The position numbers were made by a program, and so were the translations under genes. From MAG-120531 sp038125995 (GTDB lineage Bacteria > Bacteroidota > Bacteroidia > Flavobacteriales > Flavobacteriaceae): 64,000 bases of DNA. The notes under the pieces are model-generated. The model was not told where the DNA came from, made no database searches, and saw only the letters and a program-made list of their open reading frames with translations. The stretch lies in contig JAYPEX010000002.1 of assembly GCA_038125995.1 (NCBI GenBank), positions 168,615-232,614 on the forward strand, written 5' to 3'. The stretch's first letter is position 1. Every line of letters begins with the position of its first letter. This document shows, piece after piece, positions 53,222-60,518 of this stretch.

Positions 53222-56062
53222 TTAGTGAGCTTGAAGCCAATTGTCTCCATAACCCATATCGACAATCAGTGGAACAGAAAGTTTAAAGGCATTTTCCATT
53301 TCCTTTTTGATCAGTGGAGCAAGAATATCTTGCTCTTCTTTATGCATATCAAAAACCAATTCATCGTGAACTTGAAGAAGCATCTTTGTTTTAAAGTTCC
53401 CTGCTTCTAATAAGTTGTGAATCTGAATCATTGCAATTTTAATGATATCAGCAGCTGAACCCTGAATAGGGGCGTTGATAGCATTACGCTCTGCCGCACC
53501 TCTTACAATGGCATTGTTGTTATTGATGTCTTTTAAATAACGTCTTCTACCCAGTACTGTGCTGACATATCCATGATCTCTTGCAAAATTGACCTGATTG
53601 TTCATATAGGCTTTGAGTTTTGGATATGTCTGGTAATAAGTTTCGATCAGTTCTTTTGCTTCACTTCTGCTCAAATCGGTTTGATTGGAGAGTCCAAAAG
53701 CTGAAACTCCATAGATAATACCAAAATTAACGGTCTTGGCGTTGGAACGCTGCTCTCTGGTTACCTCCTCAATTGGAACCCCAAATACCTTTGCAGCGGT
53801 GGAGGTATGAATATCTTCTCCTCTTTGAAAGGATTCAATCATGGTTGTCTCCTGAGAAAGGGCAGCGATAATCCTAAGTTCTATTTGAGAGTAATCAGCA
53901 GCCATAAGGATGAAGTCCTCATTTTTAGGAATGAAGGCCTTGCGAATCTGTCGGCCTCTTTCGGTTCGAATTGGAATATTTTGGAGGTTTGGATTAATAG
54001 AACTCAATCGACCAGTAGCAGCTACAGTTTGAGAGTATTCGGTGTGAACTCTATGAGTCTTAGGATTGATTTGCTCAGGAAGGGCGTCTACATAGGTGCT
54101 CTTGAGTTTGGATAAGCCTCTGTATTCTATAACTTTAGAGATGATTTCGTGATCTTTTGCAAGATAGTTTAGGACATCTTCTGCGGTAGAATACTGACCA
54201 GTCTTGGTCTTTTTGGGTTTGTCGACTAAATTGAGTTTGTCGAAGAGGATGTCTCCTAATTGTTTTGGAGAACTAATATTAAATTCTTCACCAGCCAATT
54301 CGTATATTTTTTTCTCTAGATTTAAAATATCACAATTTAGGTCTTCCTTTAAGTTGTTTAAAAAGTCGACATCTAAATTGATACCCTCTAGTTCCATTGA
54401 TGACAACACCATAAGTAGTGGTAATTCAATATCATTGTAGAGCTTAAGAGTATCGGCTTGTTTTAATTCTGTTTGAAAATGATCCGAAAGCTGTAAGCTT
54501 AAATCTGCCAATTCGCAACAATAGGTAGTCTGCTTTTCAATAGGAGATTCGCTTATAGTGATTTTCGAACGACCCTTTCCTATGAGATCCTCTAAACTCA
54601 TAGGGCTGTAATTTAAATAAGTTTCACTCAATACTGTCAGGTCGTGTCTCATATCGGGATTGACCAAATAATGAGCGAGTGAACTGTCGAATATCGGAGC
54701 AGCTAATTTGATTTGATAATTGTTTAAAAGCTTGGCGTCCTGTTTGAGTTGGTGTCCTAATTTTAGAATAGAAGCATCTAAAAAGAAGTCTTTGAGATAA
54801 CCGAGTTTTTTTTCAGCTTGAATTCGATCTTGTTCAATAGGGATGTAGTAAGCTTTGTAAGCTTCCCAAGAAAAAGCTATTCCAATCAGATTTGCTTGAA
54901 GGGGGTTAGGATGATCACTCAAACAAGCAAAAGCAACTTTTTGTTGTTTTGACAATTTATCTACGAATAATTCCAATGCAAATTCACTGTCGATCAATTG
55001 ATATAGATGTGCACTTTCTGACGCACTTTTTCGACTGCTGAATACTTCTGTTTCAGCAGTAGCATTTCCCGCAGAATCAAAAAGCGAGAATTGTCCTGCT
55101 CCAGCTGAAGGAGCTTTTGTTTCGATTGGTTTGGATTCAATTGTCGTTTCTGAGACAGAAGATTCTGATTCTGAAGATTTGTAGAAGAGTTTTAAGAACT
55201 GTTCTTTGAGTCTTCTAAATTCTAACTCTTCAAAGATCTCTTGAACCTTTTGACTGTCAGGCTCTGATAGTTCAAATGATTTCTCATCAAAAGTCACATC
55301 ACAATTCAGATTGATGGTTGCCAATTCTTTAGAGAGGAGACCTAATTCTTTGTTTTCCTCAATGCGTTCTTTCATTTTTCCTTTGAGCTCATGAGTATTC
55401 GCTAAAAGGTCTTCCATAGAGCCGTAAGTTTCTATGAATTTCTTTGCAGTTTTATCTCCAACCCCAGGTAGTCCAGGGATGTTATCACTAGCATCTCCCA
55501 TCATTCCTAAATAATCGATGACCTGCTCAGGTGTTTGAACCCCAAAACGACTTTGAACCTCAGGGATTCCCCAAATTTCAATTCCATTGCCCATTCGAGC
55601 TGGGCGATACATAAAGATGTTTTCAGAAACCAATTGACCAAAGTCTTTATCTGGTGTTACCATAAAGACTTCGTAGTTTTCTTTTTCAGCCTGTTTTGCT
55701 AAAGTTCCTATAAGGTCATCGGCTTCCATCCCCTCTTGTTCGATAATTGGAATATTCATTCCCTCGAGTATTTGATGAATGTAGGGAACGGCAATTTTTA
55801 TTGCATCAGGAGTTGCAGCTCTATTTGCCTTGTATTCAGGAAAAATGGCAGTACGTTCACTACTTCCTCCTTTGTCAAAACAAACTGCTAAATGATCTGG
55901 TTTTTCCCGTTTAATGACGTCGAATAAGGAATTCATAAACCCCAGTATAGCTGAGGTATCCATTCCTTTTGAATTGATTCTGGGATTTTTTATAAGTGCG
56001 TAGTACCCTCTAAAAATAAGTGCGTAGGCATCTACGAGAAAAAGTCTTTTTTTGTCTGACAT
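53222..56062 (-). CDS. polA: DNA polymerase I with degenerate 3'-5' exonuclease domain
   Basis: 946 residues. The 5'-3' exonuclease (1-290) is intact: FLVDAYALIFRGYYA, CFDKGGSSERT, EADDLIGT, TPDKDFGQLV, GDASDNIPGLPGVGDKTA. The polymerase domain is intact: ADYSQIELRIIAALS, the O-helix block RSNAKTVNFGIIYG and LLQVHDELVFD. The central 3'-5' exonuclease domain has lost key residues: where motif I (DxE) is expected the sequence is FACLSDHPN (about 377-386), and in motif III the Asp is replaced by Leu518 (YCCELAD). Motif II Asp442 remains. Proofreading is therefore probably absent, as in Taq and Bst Pol I. It removes primers and fills gaps. Confidence 0.95.
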   Translation of the reverse strand: MSDKKRLFLVDAYALIFRGYYALIKNPRINSKGMDTSAILGFMNSLFDVIKREKPDHLAVCFDKGGSSERTAIFPEYKANRAATPDAIKIAVPYIHQILEGMNIPIIEQEGMEADDLIGTLAKQAEKENYEVFMVTPDKDFGQLVSENIFMYRPARMGNGIEIWGIPEVQSRFGVQTPEQVIDYLGMMGDASDNIPGLPGVGDKTAKKFIETYGSMEDLLANTHELKGKMKERIEENKELGLLSKELATINLNCDVTFDEKSFELSEPDSQKVQEIFEELEFRRLKEQFLKLFYKSSESESSVSETTIESKPIETKAPSAGAGQFSLFDSAGNATAETEVFSSRKSASESAHLYQLIDSEFALELFVDKLSKQQKVAFACLSDHPNPLQANLIGIAFSWEAYKAYYIPIEQDRIQAEKKLGYLKDFFLDASILKLGHQLKQDAKLLNNYQIKLAAPIFDSSLAHYLVNPDMRHDLTVLSETYLNYSPMSLEDLIGKGRSKITISESPIEKQTTYCCELADLSLQLSDHFQTELKQADTLKLYNDIELPLLMVLSSMELEGINLDVDFLNNLKEDLNCDILNLEKKIYELAGEEFNISSPKQLGDILFDKLNLVDKPKKTKTGQYSTAEDVLNYLAKDHEIISKVIEYRGLSKLKSTYVDALPEQINPKTHRVHTEYSQTVAATGRLSSINPNLQNIPIRTERGRQIRKAFIPKNEDFILMAADYSQIELRIIAALSQETTMIESFQRGEDIHTSTAAKVFGVPIEEVTREQRSNAKTVNFGIIYGVSAFGLSNQTDLSRSEAKELIETYYQTYPKLKAYMNNQVNFARDHGYVSTVLGRRRYLKDINNNNAIVRGAAERNAINAPIQGSAADIIKIAMIQIHNLLEAGNFKTKMLLQVHDELVFDMHKEEQDILAPLIKKEMENAFKLSVPLIVDMGYGDNWLQAH

Positions 56063-56129
56063 ATCGATAAGCTATTGGGGTAAAACTACAAAGAATTGAG
56101 TTTTATACGAAAGATATGGAGACTTAAAT

Positions 56130-57116
56130 TTAACTGTTTAAATAGGAGTCTGAATTAATCTCCACTTGGCCTTCTTTGGTATATTTACTGTAACTAAATC
56201 CTTGATGGAGGCAGTAACAACCAACTTCACCTGCTTTGTTAATGGCTAAATAGCCGATTTGAAAGTCTTTGTAGTTGGTGTTTTTTGCAACAATTCTTCG
56301 AATGGCTTCTTCACAGGCTTCTTGTGGGCTATATCCCTGTCGCATCAATTCTACAATTAAAAAACTTCCAACTGTTTTTAAAACGAGTTCGCCCATACCC
56401 GTAGCAGTGGCACCTCCGACTTCATCATCTATAAATAGACCTGATCCAATGATTGGAGAATCTCCAACTCTACCAGCCATTTTGTAAGCCATACCTGAGG
56501 TGGTGCAAGCTCCAGAAATCCTACCTTGTTTGTCGATGGCGAGCATTCCAATGGTATCGTGATTTTCAATATTGATAATGGGTTTGTATTGGGACTCTTT
56601 TTTCCATTCAATCCATTCATTTTTTGACTTTTCAGTCAGTAAGTTTACCTTTTTAAAGCCCTGCTCATAAGCGAATTGCTCAGCACCTTTACCAGCTAAG
56701 ATTACATGAGGAGTGTCTTCCATCACTCTTCGTGCTACCGATACAGGGTGTTCAATGTTTTGAAGATAAACTACGGAACCAGCATTTCCTGTGTGATCCA
56801 TAATACACGCATCTAAGGTGACGTTCCCTTCTCGGTCAGGGCGACCACCTTTACCTACAGACTGATTTGTAACATCAGATTCTTCTACCATTACACCTTG
56901 TTCAACGGCATCTAGAGCTAATCCATCTGCTTCTAATACTTTCCATGCTTTAGCAGTTGCATTAGGACAATTCCAAGTACAGATAACAATAGGTATGTTT
57001 TTAGTTGAAAAAGTCTTTTGAGTAGGTTTTTCAATTCGATCTTTTGCCAAGAGGGGAGTAGCGGCGATACCGGCAGCACTCAATCCTGCTTTTTGAATAA
57101 AATTTCTTCTTTTCAT
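56130..57116 (-). CDS. Exported N4-(beta-N-acetylglucosaminyl)-L-asparaginase (glycosylasparaginase)
   Basis: 328 residues from the ATG at 57116 (KRRNFIQKAGLSAAG, a Tat-like signal); a Met seven codons earlier is less likely. It is an Ntn hydrolase that splits itself before Thr188 in ENHDTIGML, which becomes the nucleophile; the substrate-binding block SGMAYKMAGRVGDSPIIG and EVGGATATGMGE follow. These match the Elizabethkingia meningosepticum and human aspartylglucosaminidase more closely than plant-type isoaspartyl peptidases. It removes GlcNAc from Asn in glycoprotein breakdown. Downstream of two small genes on the same strand, 67 nt before polA. Confidence 0.9.
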   Translation of the reverse strand: MKRRNFIQKAGLSAAGIAATPLLAKDRIEKPTQKTFSTKNIPIVICTWNCPNATAKAWKVLEADGLALDAVEQGVMVEESDVTNQSVGKGGRPDREGNVTLDACIMDHTGNAGSVVYLQNIEHPVSVARRVMEDTPHVILAGKGAEQFAYEQGFKKVNLLTEKSKNEWIEWKKESQYKPIINIENHDTIGMLAIDKQGRISGACTTSGMAYKMAGRVGDSPIIGSGLFIDDEVGGATATGMGELVLKTVGSFLIVELMRQGYSPQEACEEAIRRIVAKNTNYKDFQIGYLAINKAGEVGCYCLHQGFSYSKYTKEGQVEINSDSYLNS

Positions 57117-57185
57117 CTGAGGGTTATTTAATTGCAAGATAGTATTTCTGTACTAAATAATTGAAGACCTTGAAAAGAATAGATC

Positions 57186-57365
57186 CTATTTCGTTTGATG
57201 ATTCGATAGCTTATTTCTAATCCATTTTAGTATTGTAATCAATTCAATTAAAAGACCAAGCCATACTAAATAATCTGAGTTATCAATTTTCAGTATTTTC
57301 AATAAGGCACCTAGGGTTACGATGATAAAACCCAAAATAAGCAATTTAAACTTGTATGTTTTCAT
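57186..57365 (-). CDS. 59-residue two-helix membrane protein, GldL-helix-like
   Basis: This short frame starts at the ATG at 57365 and ends at TAG 57186-57188. It has two membrane segments: LLILGFIIVTLGALLKIL (8-25) and LVWLGLLIELITILKWI (33-49), with a basic C-terminus. The pattern GALLKIL followed by a second helix with an internal Glu resembles the N-terminal two helices of the gliding/T9SS motor protein GldL, although the long cytoplasmic part is absent. It starts 17 nt after the stop of the preceding lipoprotein gene, so the two are likely one operon. Function unknown; the GldL resemblance is by eye. Confidence 0.65.
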   Translation of the reverse strand: MKTYKFKLLILGFIIVTLGALLKILKIDNSDYLVWLGLLIELITILKWIRNKLSNHQTK

Positions 57366-57382
57366 ATTGTAAAAGTTAATTA

Positions 57383-57976
57383 TTATTCGTTGATTTCACA
57401 ACTACAAAGAATGATTATAAGAATGTGTATACTCGGATTTGTATAGTATGCTAATGTTGAAACTAGATCGGAACAGAATTCATTAGTCTCTCGTTCTACA
57501 CACTCTGAAATTGTCTCATTCGCATTAGCTTGACAAATATTGAAACGATTACTCGTTGAATATTTATCGGTTATAGGATATCCATCCAAATAGTTTATCT
57601 CAATTTCTGTCATTGTTAAAAGGTTTTTGATTTGTATACTTCCATTTAAATTTTTGTCCAGAATTGAGTTGATGCGCAATAGCTTTTTTGTTTGATTATG
57701 GATCTCTTTTTTAACGATGTACTCATTTAAATTTGAATTGTTTCTGTAGATTGTATAAATTTCTTTTGAATATTTATTTCTGTATTTTTCAAACTCTATA
57801 AAATTCGAGTTCATTTCTGATTTATTATTAACGTGATTTATGCAGCTTAATCCAAGCTTATTGTCAATTAATAAATGATCATTTGATCCTGAAAATAAAT
57901 TACTGGAGTCTGATTTATCGCAAGAAGTTAAAAGGATAACAAACACATAAAGTGCTGATTTAAATAGTGTTTTCAT
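57383..57976 (-). CDS. Lipoprotein of unknown function with Cys-rich C-terminus
   Basis: 197 residues from the ATG at 57976, which gives a lipoprotein signal peptide (LYVFVILLTSC, Cys19); the frame upstream to 58057 adds 27 residues lacking sense. The middle is rich in Asn, Ser and Lys. The C-terminal part has six cysteines (NICQANANETISECVERE, then EFCSD and LCSCEINE) beside a hydrophobic stretch IHILIIIL. I do not recognise a family. The AT-rich composition and odd amino-acid use suggest a fast-evolving accessory gene. Confidence 0.65.
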   Translation of the reverse strand: MKTLFKSALYVFVILLTSCDKSDSSNLFSGSNDHLLIDNKLGLSCINHVNNKSEMNSNFIEFEKYRNKYSKEIYTIYRNNSNLNEYIVKKEIHNQTKKLLRINSILDKNLNGSIQIKNLLTMTEIEINYLDGYPITDKYSTSNRFNICQANANETISECVERETNEFCSDLVSTLAYYTNPSIHILIIILCSCEINE

Positions 57977-58129
57977 TATTTTGATTGTTAATTCACCATT
58001 ACTTTGATCTCGAGAATGGTTGAGTCGAGTTCTCAAGATTTGGGGGTAAATGATCATTAAGACAAAGCTTTTAAATATTGTTGAATGAATAAAATGGATT
58101 CGATGAACGACCTAATTTTATCTTTAAAC

Positions 58130-58147
58130 TACATTTGATTACATTTG
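58130..58147 (+). promoter_or_regulatory. Tandem -7-like boxes before cutC
   Basis: TACATTTG occurs twice, at 58130-58137 and 58140-58147, 10 bases apart and just before the ATG at 58152. No clear -33 element is at the right distance. Confidence 0.4.
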
Positions 58148-58151
58148 AAAT

Positions 58152-58880
58152 ATGATAGTAGAAGTATGTGCAAGTAGTTTAAAATCAGCCTTAATCGCTC
58201 AAAGTGCAGGTGTGGATCGTTTAGAATTGTGTACTGCCTTGGGAGTAGGGGGATTGACACCTTCATATGGTTTGTTGAAAAGTGTAAAAGAGCATATTGA
58301 TATTCCAGTGCATGTGTTAATTCGACCCAGAATGGGTGATTTCACCTATAATGATCACGAGTTTCAAATGATGCTTGATGATATTGAGATCGTTAAATCA
58401 ATGGGATTTGAAGGTGTGGTTTCAGGAGTCTTAAATCAAGATTTTACTATAGACATCAATCGAACAAAAGAGTTGATAAATGCTGCATCAGGAATGACTT
58501 TTGCTTTTCACAGGGCATTTGATTGGGTCCCAAATCCAGAACAATCATTAAAAGAATTAGAAGTTTTAGGGGTAGCTATTATTCTAAGTTCAGGACAAAA
58601 GTCTAAAGCCATAGACGGAATATCATTATTAGAACGTTTACAATTACAAACTAATTCAATGGTTATTATGCCTGGTTCTGGAATTAATGATTCTACAGTC
58701 ACTCAATTTGAGCAAACAGGTTTTAAGGCTGTTCATCTTTCAGGAGTGGTGGCAGAACACAAAATTGATCTAACTAATAAAATTGCGATGAGTTCTCCGC
58801 CCATGCTTTTAGATGATCATTCCTATGAAACTTCTTCTATGGTATTGCAGCGTGTTCAAAAAGCTTTAGGAAAATCTTAA
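58152..58880 (+). CDS. cutC: CutC family protein
   Basis: 242-residue TIM-barrel protein of the copper-homeostasis CutC family. The opening VEVCASSLKSALIAQSAGVDRLELC, IDIPVHVLIRPRMGDFTYND, GFEGVVSGVL, FHRAFDWVPNPEQSLKELE and ILSSGQKSKAIDG are all conserved (HRAFDW and ILSSGQ the clearest). CutC was first linked to copper tolerance, but its molecular activity is unsettled. A metallophosphoesterase gene follows after 45 nt on the same strand. Confidence 0.93.
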   Translation: MIVEVCASSLKSALIAQSAGVDRLELCTALGVGGLTPSYGLLKSVKEHIDIPVHVLIRPRMGDFTYNDHEFQMMLDDIEIVKSMGFEGVVSGVLNQDFTIDINRTKELINAASGMTFAFHRAFDWVPNPEQSLKELEVLGVAIILSSGQKSKAIDGISLLERLQLQTNSMVIMPGSGINDSTVTQFEQTGFKAVHLSGVVAEHKIDLTNKIAMSSPPMLLDDHSYETSSMVLQRVQKALGKS

Positions 58881-58925
58881 GACAATAATTTTTTTAAAGC
58901 AATTACATTTGCAGAAAAATAATCA

Positions 58926-60146
58926 ATGCGTTGGATTCTCTTTTTAGTCTTTTATCTTTTACTTGGTTGGTATGCCTTTCAGGCATTTAGGACCGTATAT
59001 TCAAAATTACCATTACTAATAGGCATCGGAATAGTCTGGGGCTTCATACTTTTAAATCTCTTTTATCAATTTGTTTGGAGAGCTGATCTAAACAATGTGC
59101 TTACAACTCCAAAGATGTATGCTATGGGCTTTGTGATGGCAATGATTGTTTTTAAATTTTTAGTTGTTGCATTTTTGTTTTCTGAAGATATTTACAGAGC
59201 TATTCATTGGACAATTGTAAAGCTGTTTTCTTCTAATACTGCCTCGGTGCCTTCGAGAAGAAAATTTATTTCACTTATTGCACTTGGTATTGCTTCACTT
59301 CCATTTGGAGCATTGCTCTACGGAATGTACAAGGGAAAATACAATTACAAGGTTTTGGAATACGAATTGGAATTTGATGATCTTCCGGAAGCATTTGAAG
59401 GCTATCAGATCACTCACATTTCTGATATTCACTCGGGTTCCTTTGACTATTACGACAAGGTAGCTTATGGAGTGGATTTGATCAACAAGCAAAAATCAGA
59501 TGTGATTTTCTTCACAGGTGACCTTGTAAACAACGAAGCTTCAGAGATGAATGATTGGAAAGTGTTGTTTTCAAAGTTAACTGCTAAGGACGGCGTGTTT
59601 TCAATCTTAGGAAATCACGATTATGGCGATTACAAGCAGTGGGAATCTGAAGCTGAAAAACAACAGAACTTTAAGGATCTTATTGCATTGCAAAAATCCA
59701 TGGGATTTGATTTACTTTTAAATGAAAACCGCTATATCCATAAAGGAGATCAAAAAATAGCGATTGTTGGAGTTGAGAATTGGGGACAGGGATTTAAGCA
59801 AAAGGGAGATTTGGAAAAGGCCTCAGTTGGAATCTCAAATGAGGATTTTAAAATTCTACTTTCACATGATCCCACCCATTGGGAAACTCAGGTGATCAAA
59901 CACGATAATCACTATCACTTAACTTTAAGTGGCCATACCCATGGCATGCAATTTGGTATCGAAATACCAGGTTGGATTAAATGGAGTCCTGTGAAATGGC
60001 GTTATAAATACTGGGCTGGAATCTACAGTGAAATGGGTCGATTTATCAATGTTAATAGAGGTTTTGGATTCTTAGCATATCCAGGTAGATTTGGAATTTA
60101 TCCTGAAGTCACAGTTATCAGACTCAAGAAATCAACCCCAGCCTAA
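58926..60146 (+). CDS. Membrane-anchored metallophosphoesterase
   Basis: 406 residues. Four hydrophobic segments occupy the first 135 residues, the last one (RRKFISLIALGIASLPFGA) resembling a Tat/anchor segment. The calcineurin-like phosphoesterase domain has all five motifs: ISDIHSG (Asp167, His169), FFTGDLVNNE, LGNHDYG, LLSHDPTH and LSGHTHGMQFG. The pattern fits the YaeI/YkoQ group, whose members include UDP-2,3-diacylglucosamine hydrolase-like enzymes acting on lipid substrates at the membrane. The substrate here is not known. Confidence 0.9.
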   Translation: MRWILFLVFYLLLGWYAFQAFRTVYSKLPLLIGIGIVWGFILLNLFYQFVWRADLNNVLTTPKMYAMGFVMAMIVFKFLVVAFLFSEDIYRAIHWTIVKLFSSNTASVPSRRKFISLIALGIASLPFGALLYGMYKGKYNYKVLEYELEFDDLPEAFEGYQITHISDIHSGSFDYYDKVAYGVDLINKQKSDVIFFTGDLVNNEASEMNDWKVLFSKLTAKDGVFSILGNHDYGDYKQWESEAEKQQNFKDLIALQKSMGFDLLLNENRYIHKGDQKIAIVGVENWGQGFKQKGDLEKASVGISNEDFKILLSHDPTHWETQVIKHDNHYHLTLSGHTHGMQFGIEIPGWIKWSPVKWRYKYWAGIYSEMGRFINVNRGFGFLAYPGRFGIYPEVTVIRLKKSTPA

Positions 60147-60170
60147 AATACCGTTTTTGAGGTAGTTGAG

Positions 60171-60199
60171 TTGTAAGTAATTCTTTTTTATTACATTTG
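60171..60199 (+). promoter_or_regulatory. Promoter of the cysteine-free thioredoxin-fold gene
   Basis: TTG (60171-60173), 18-nt spacer, TACATTTG (60192-60199), 22 nt before the ATG at 60222. Confidence 0.85.
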
Positions 60200-60221
60200 A
60201 TTGTAAATAAAGGCTATTGAT

Positions 60222-60518
60222 ATGTCAAAATTTGGAGAATTAATCGATTTAGAGGTACCTGTTTTAATCGACTTCTACGCTGAGTGGAGTGAACCTTCTA
60301 TCGCGATGCACCCTGTTCTTAAGGATGTGGCTGCAGCCCTTGGAGATAAGGGTAAAGTCATCAAAATAGACGCTGATAAAAACAAAGAATTATCGGAAGC
60401 ACTTCGCGTTAAAGGATTGCCGACTCTTATGATTTATAAAAGAGGAGAAATGCTTTGGCGTCAATCGGGTGAGCAAGATGCCAATACGCTTATTGGAATC
60501 ATCAATGAATACGTCTAA
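60222..60518 (+). CDS. Thioredoxin-fold protein lacking both active-site cysteines
   Basis: 98 residues with a full thioredoxin fold: VPVLIDFYAEWSEPS at the active-site strand, VIKIDADKN, and the cis-proline loop KGLPTLMIYKRGE. The expected WCGPC is WSEPS (Trp22, Ser23, Ser26), and there is no Cys anywhere in the protein, so it cannot do dithiol chemistry. I believe near-identical proteins exist in other Flavobacteriaceae, so the loss is fixed and not a local mutation. A chaperone-like or binding role is inferred. It has its own consensus promoter and overlaps the convergent DUF2723 gene by 4 nt. Confidence 0.85.
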   Translation: MSKFGELIDLEVPVLIDFYAEWSEPSIAMHPVLKDVAAALGDKGKVIKIDADKNKELSEALRVKGLPTLMIYKRGEMLWRQSGEQDANTLIGIINEYV

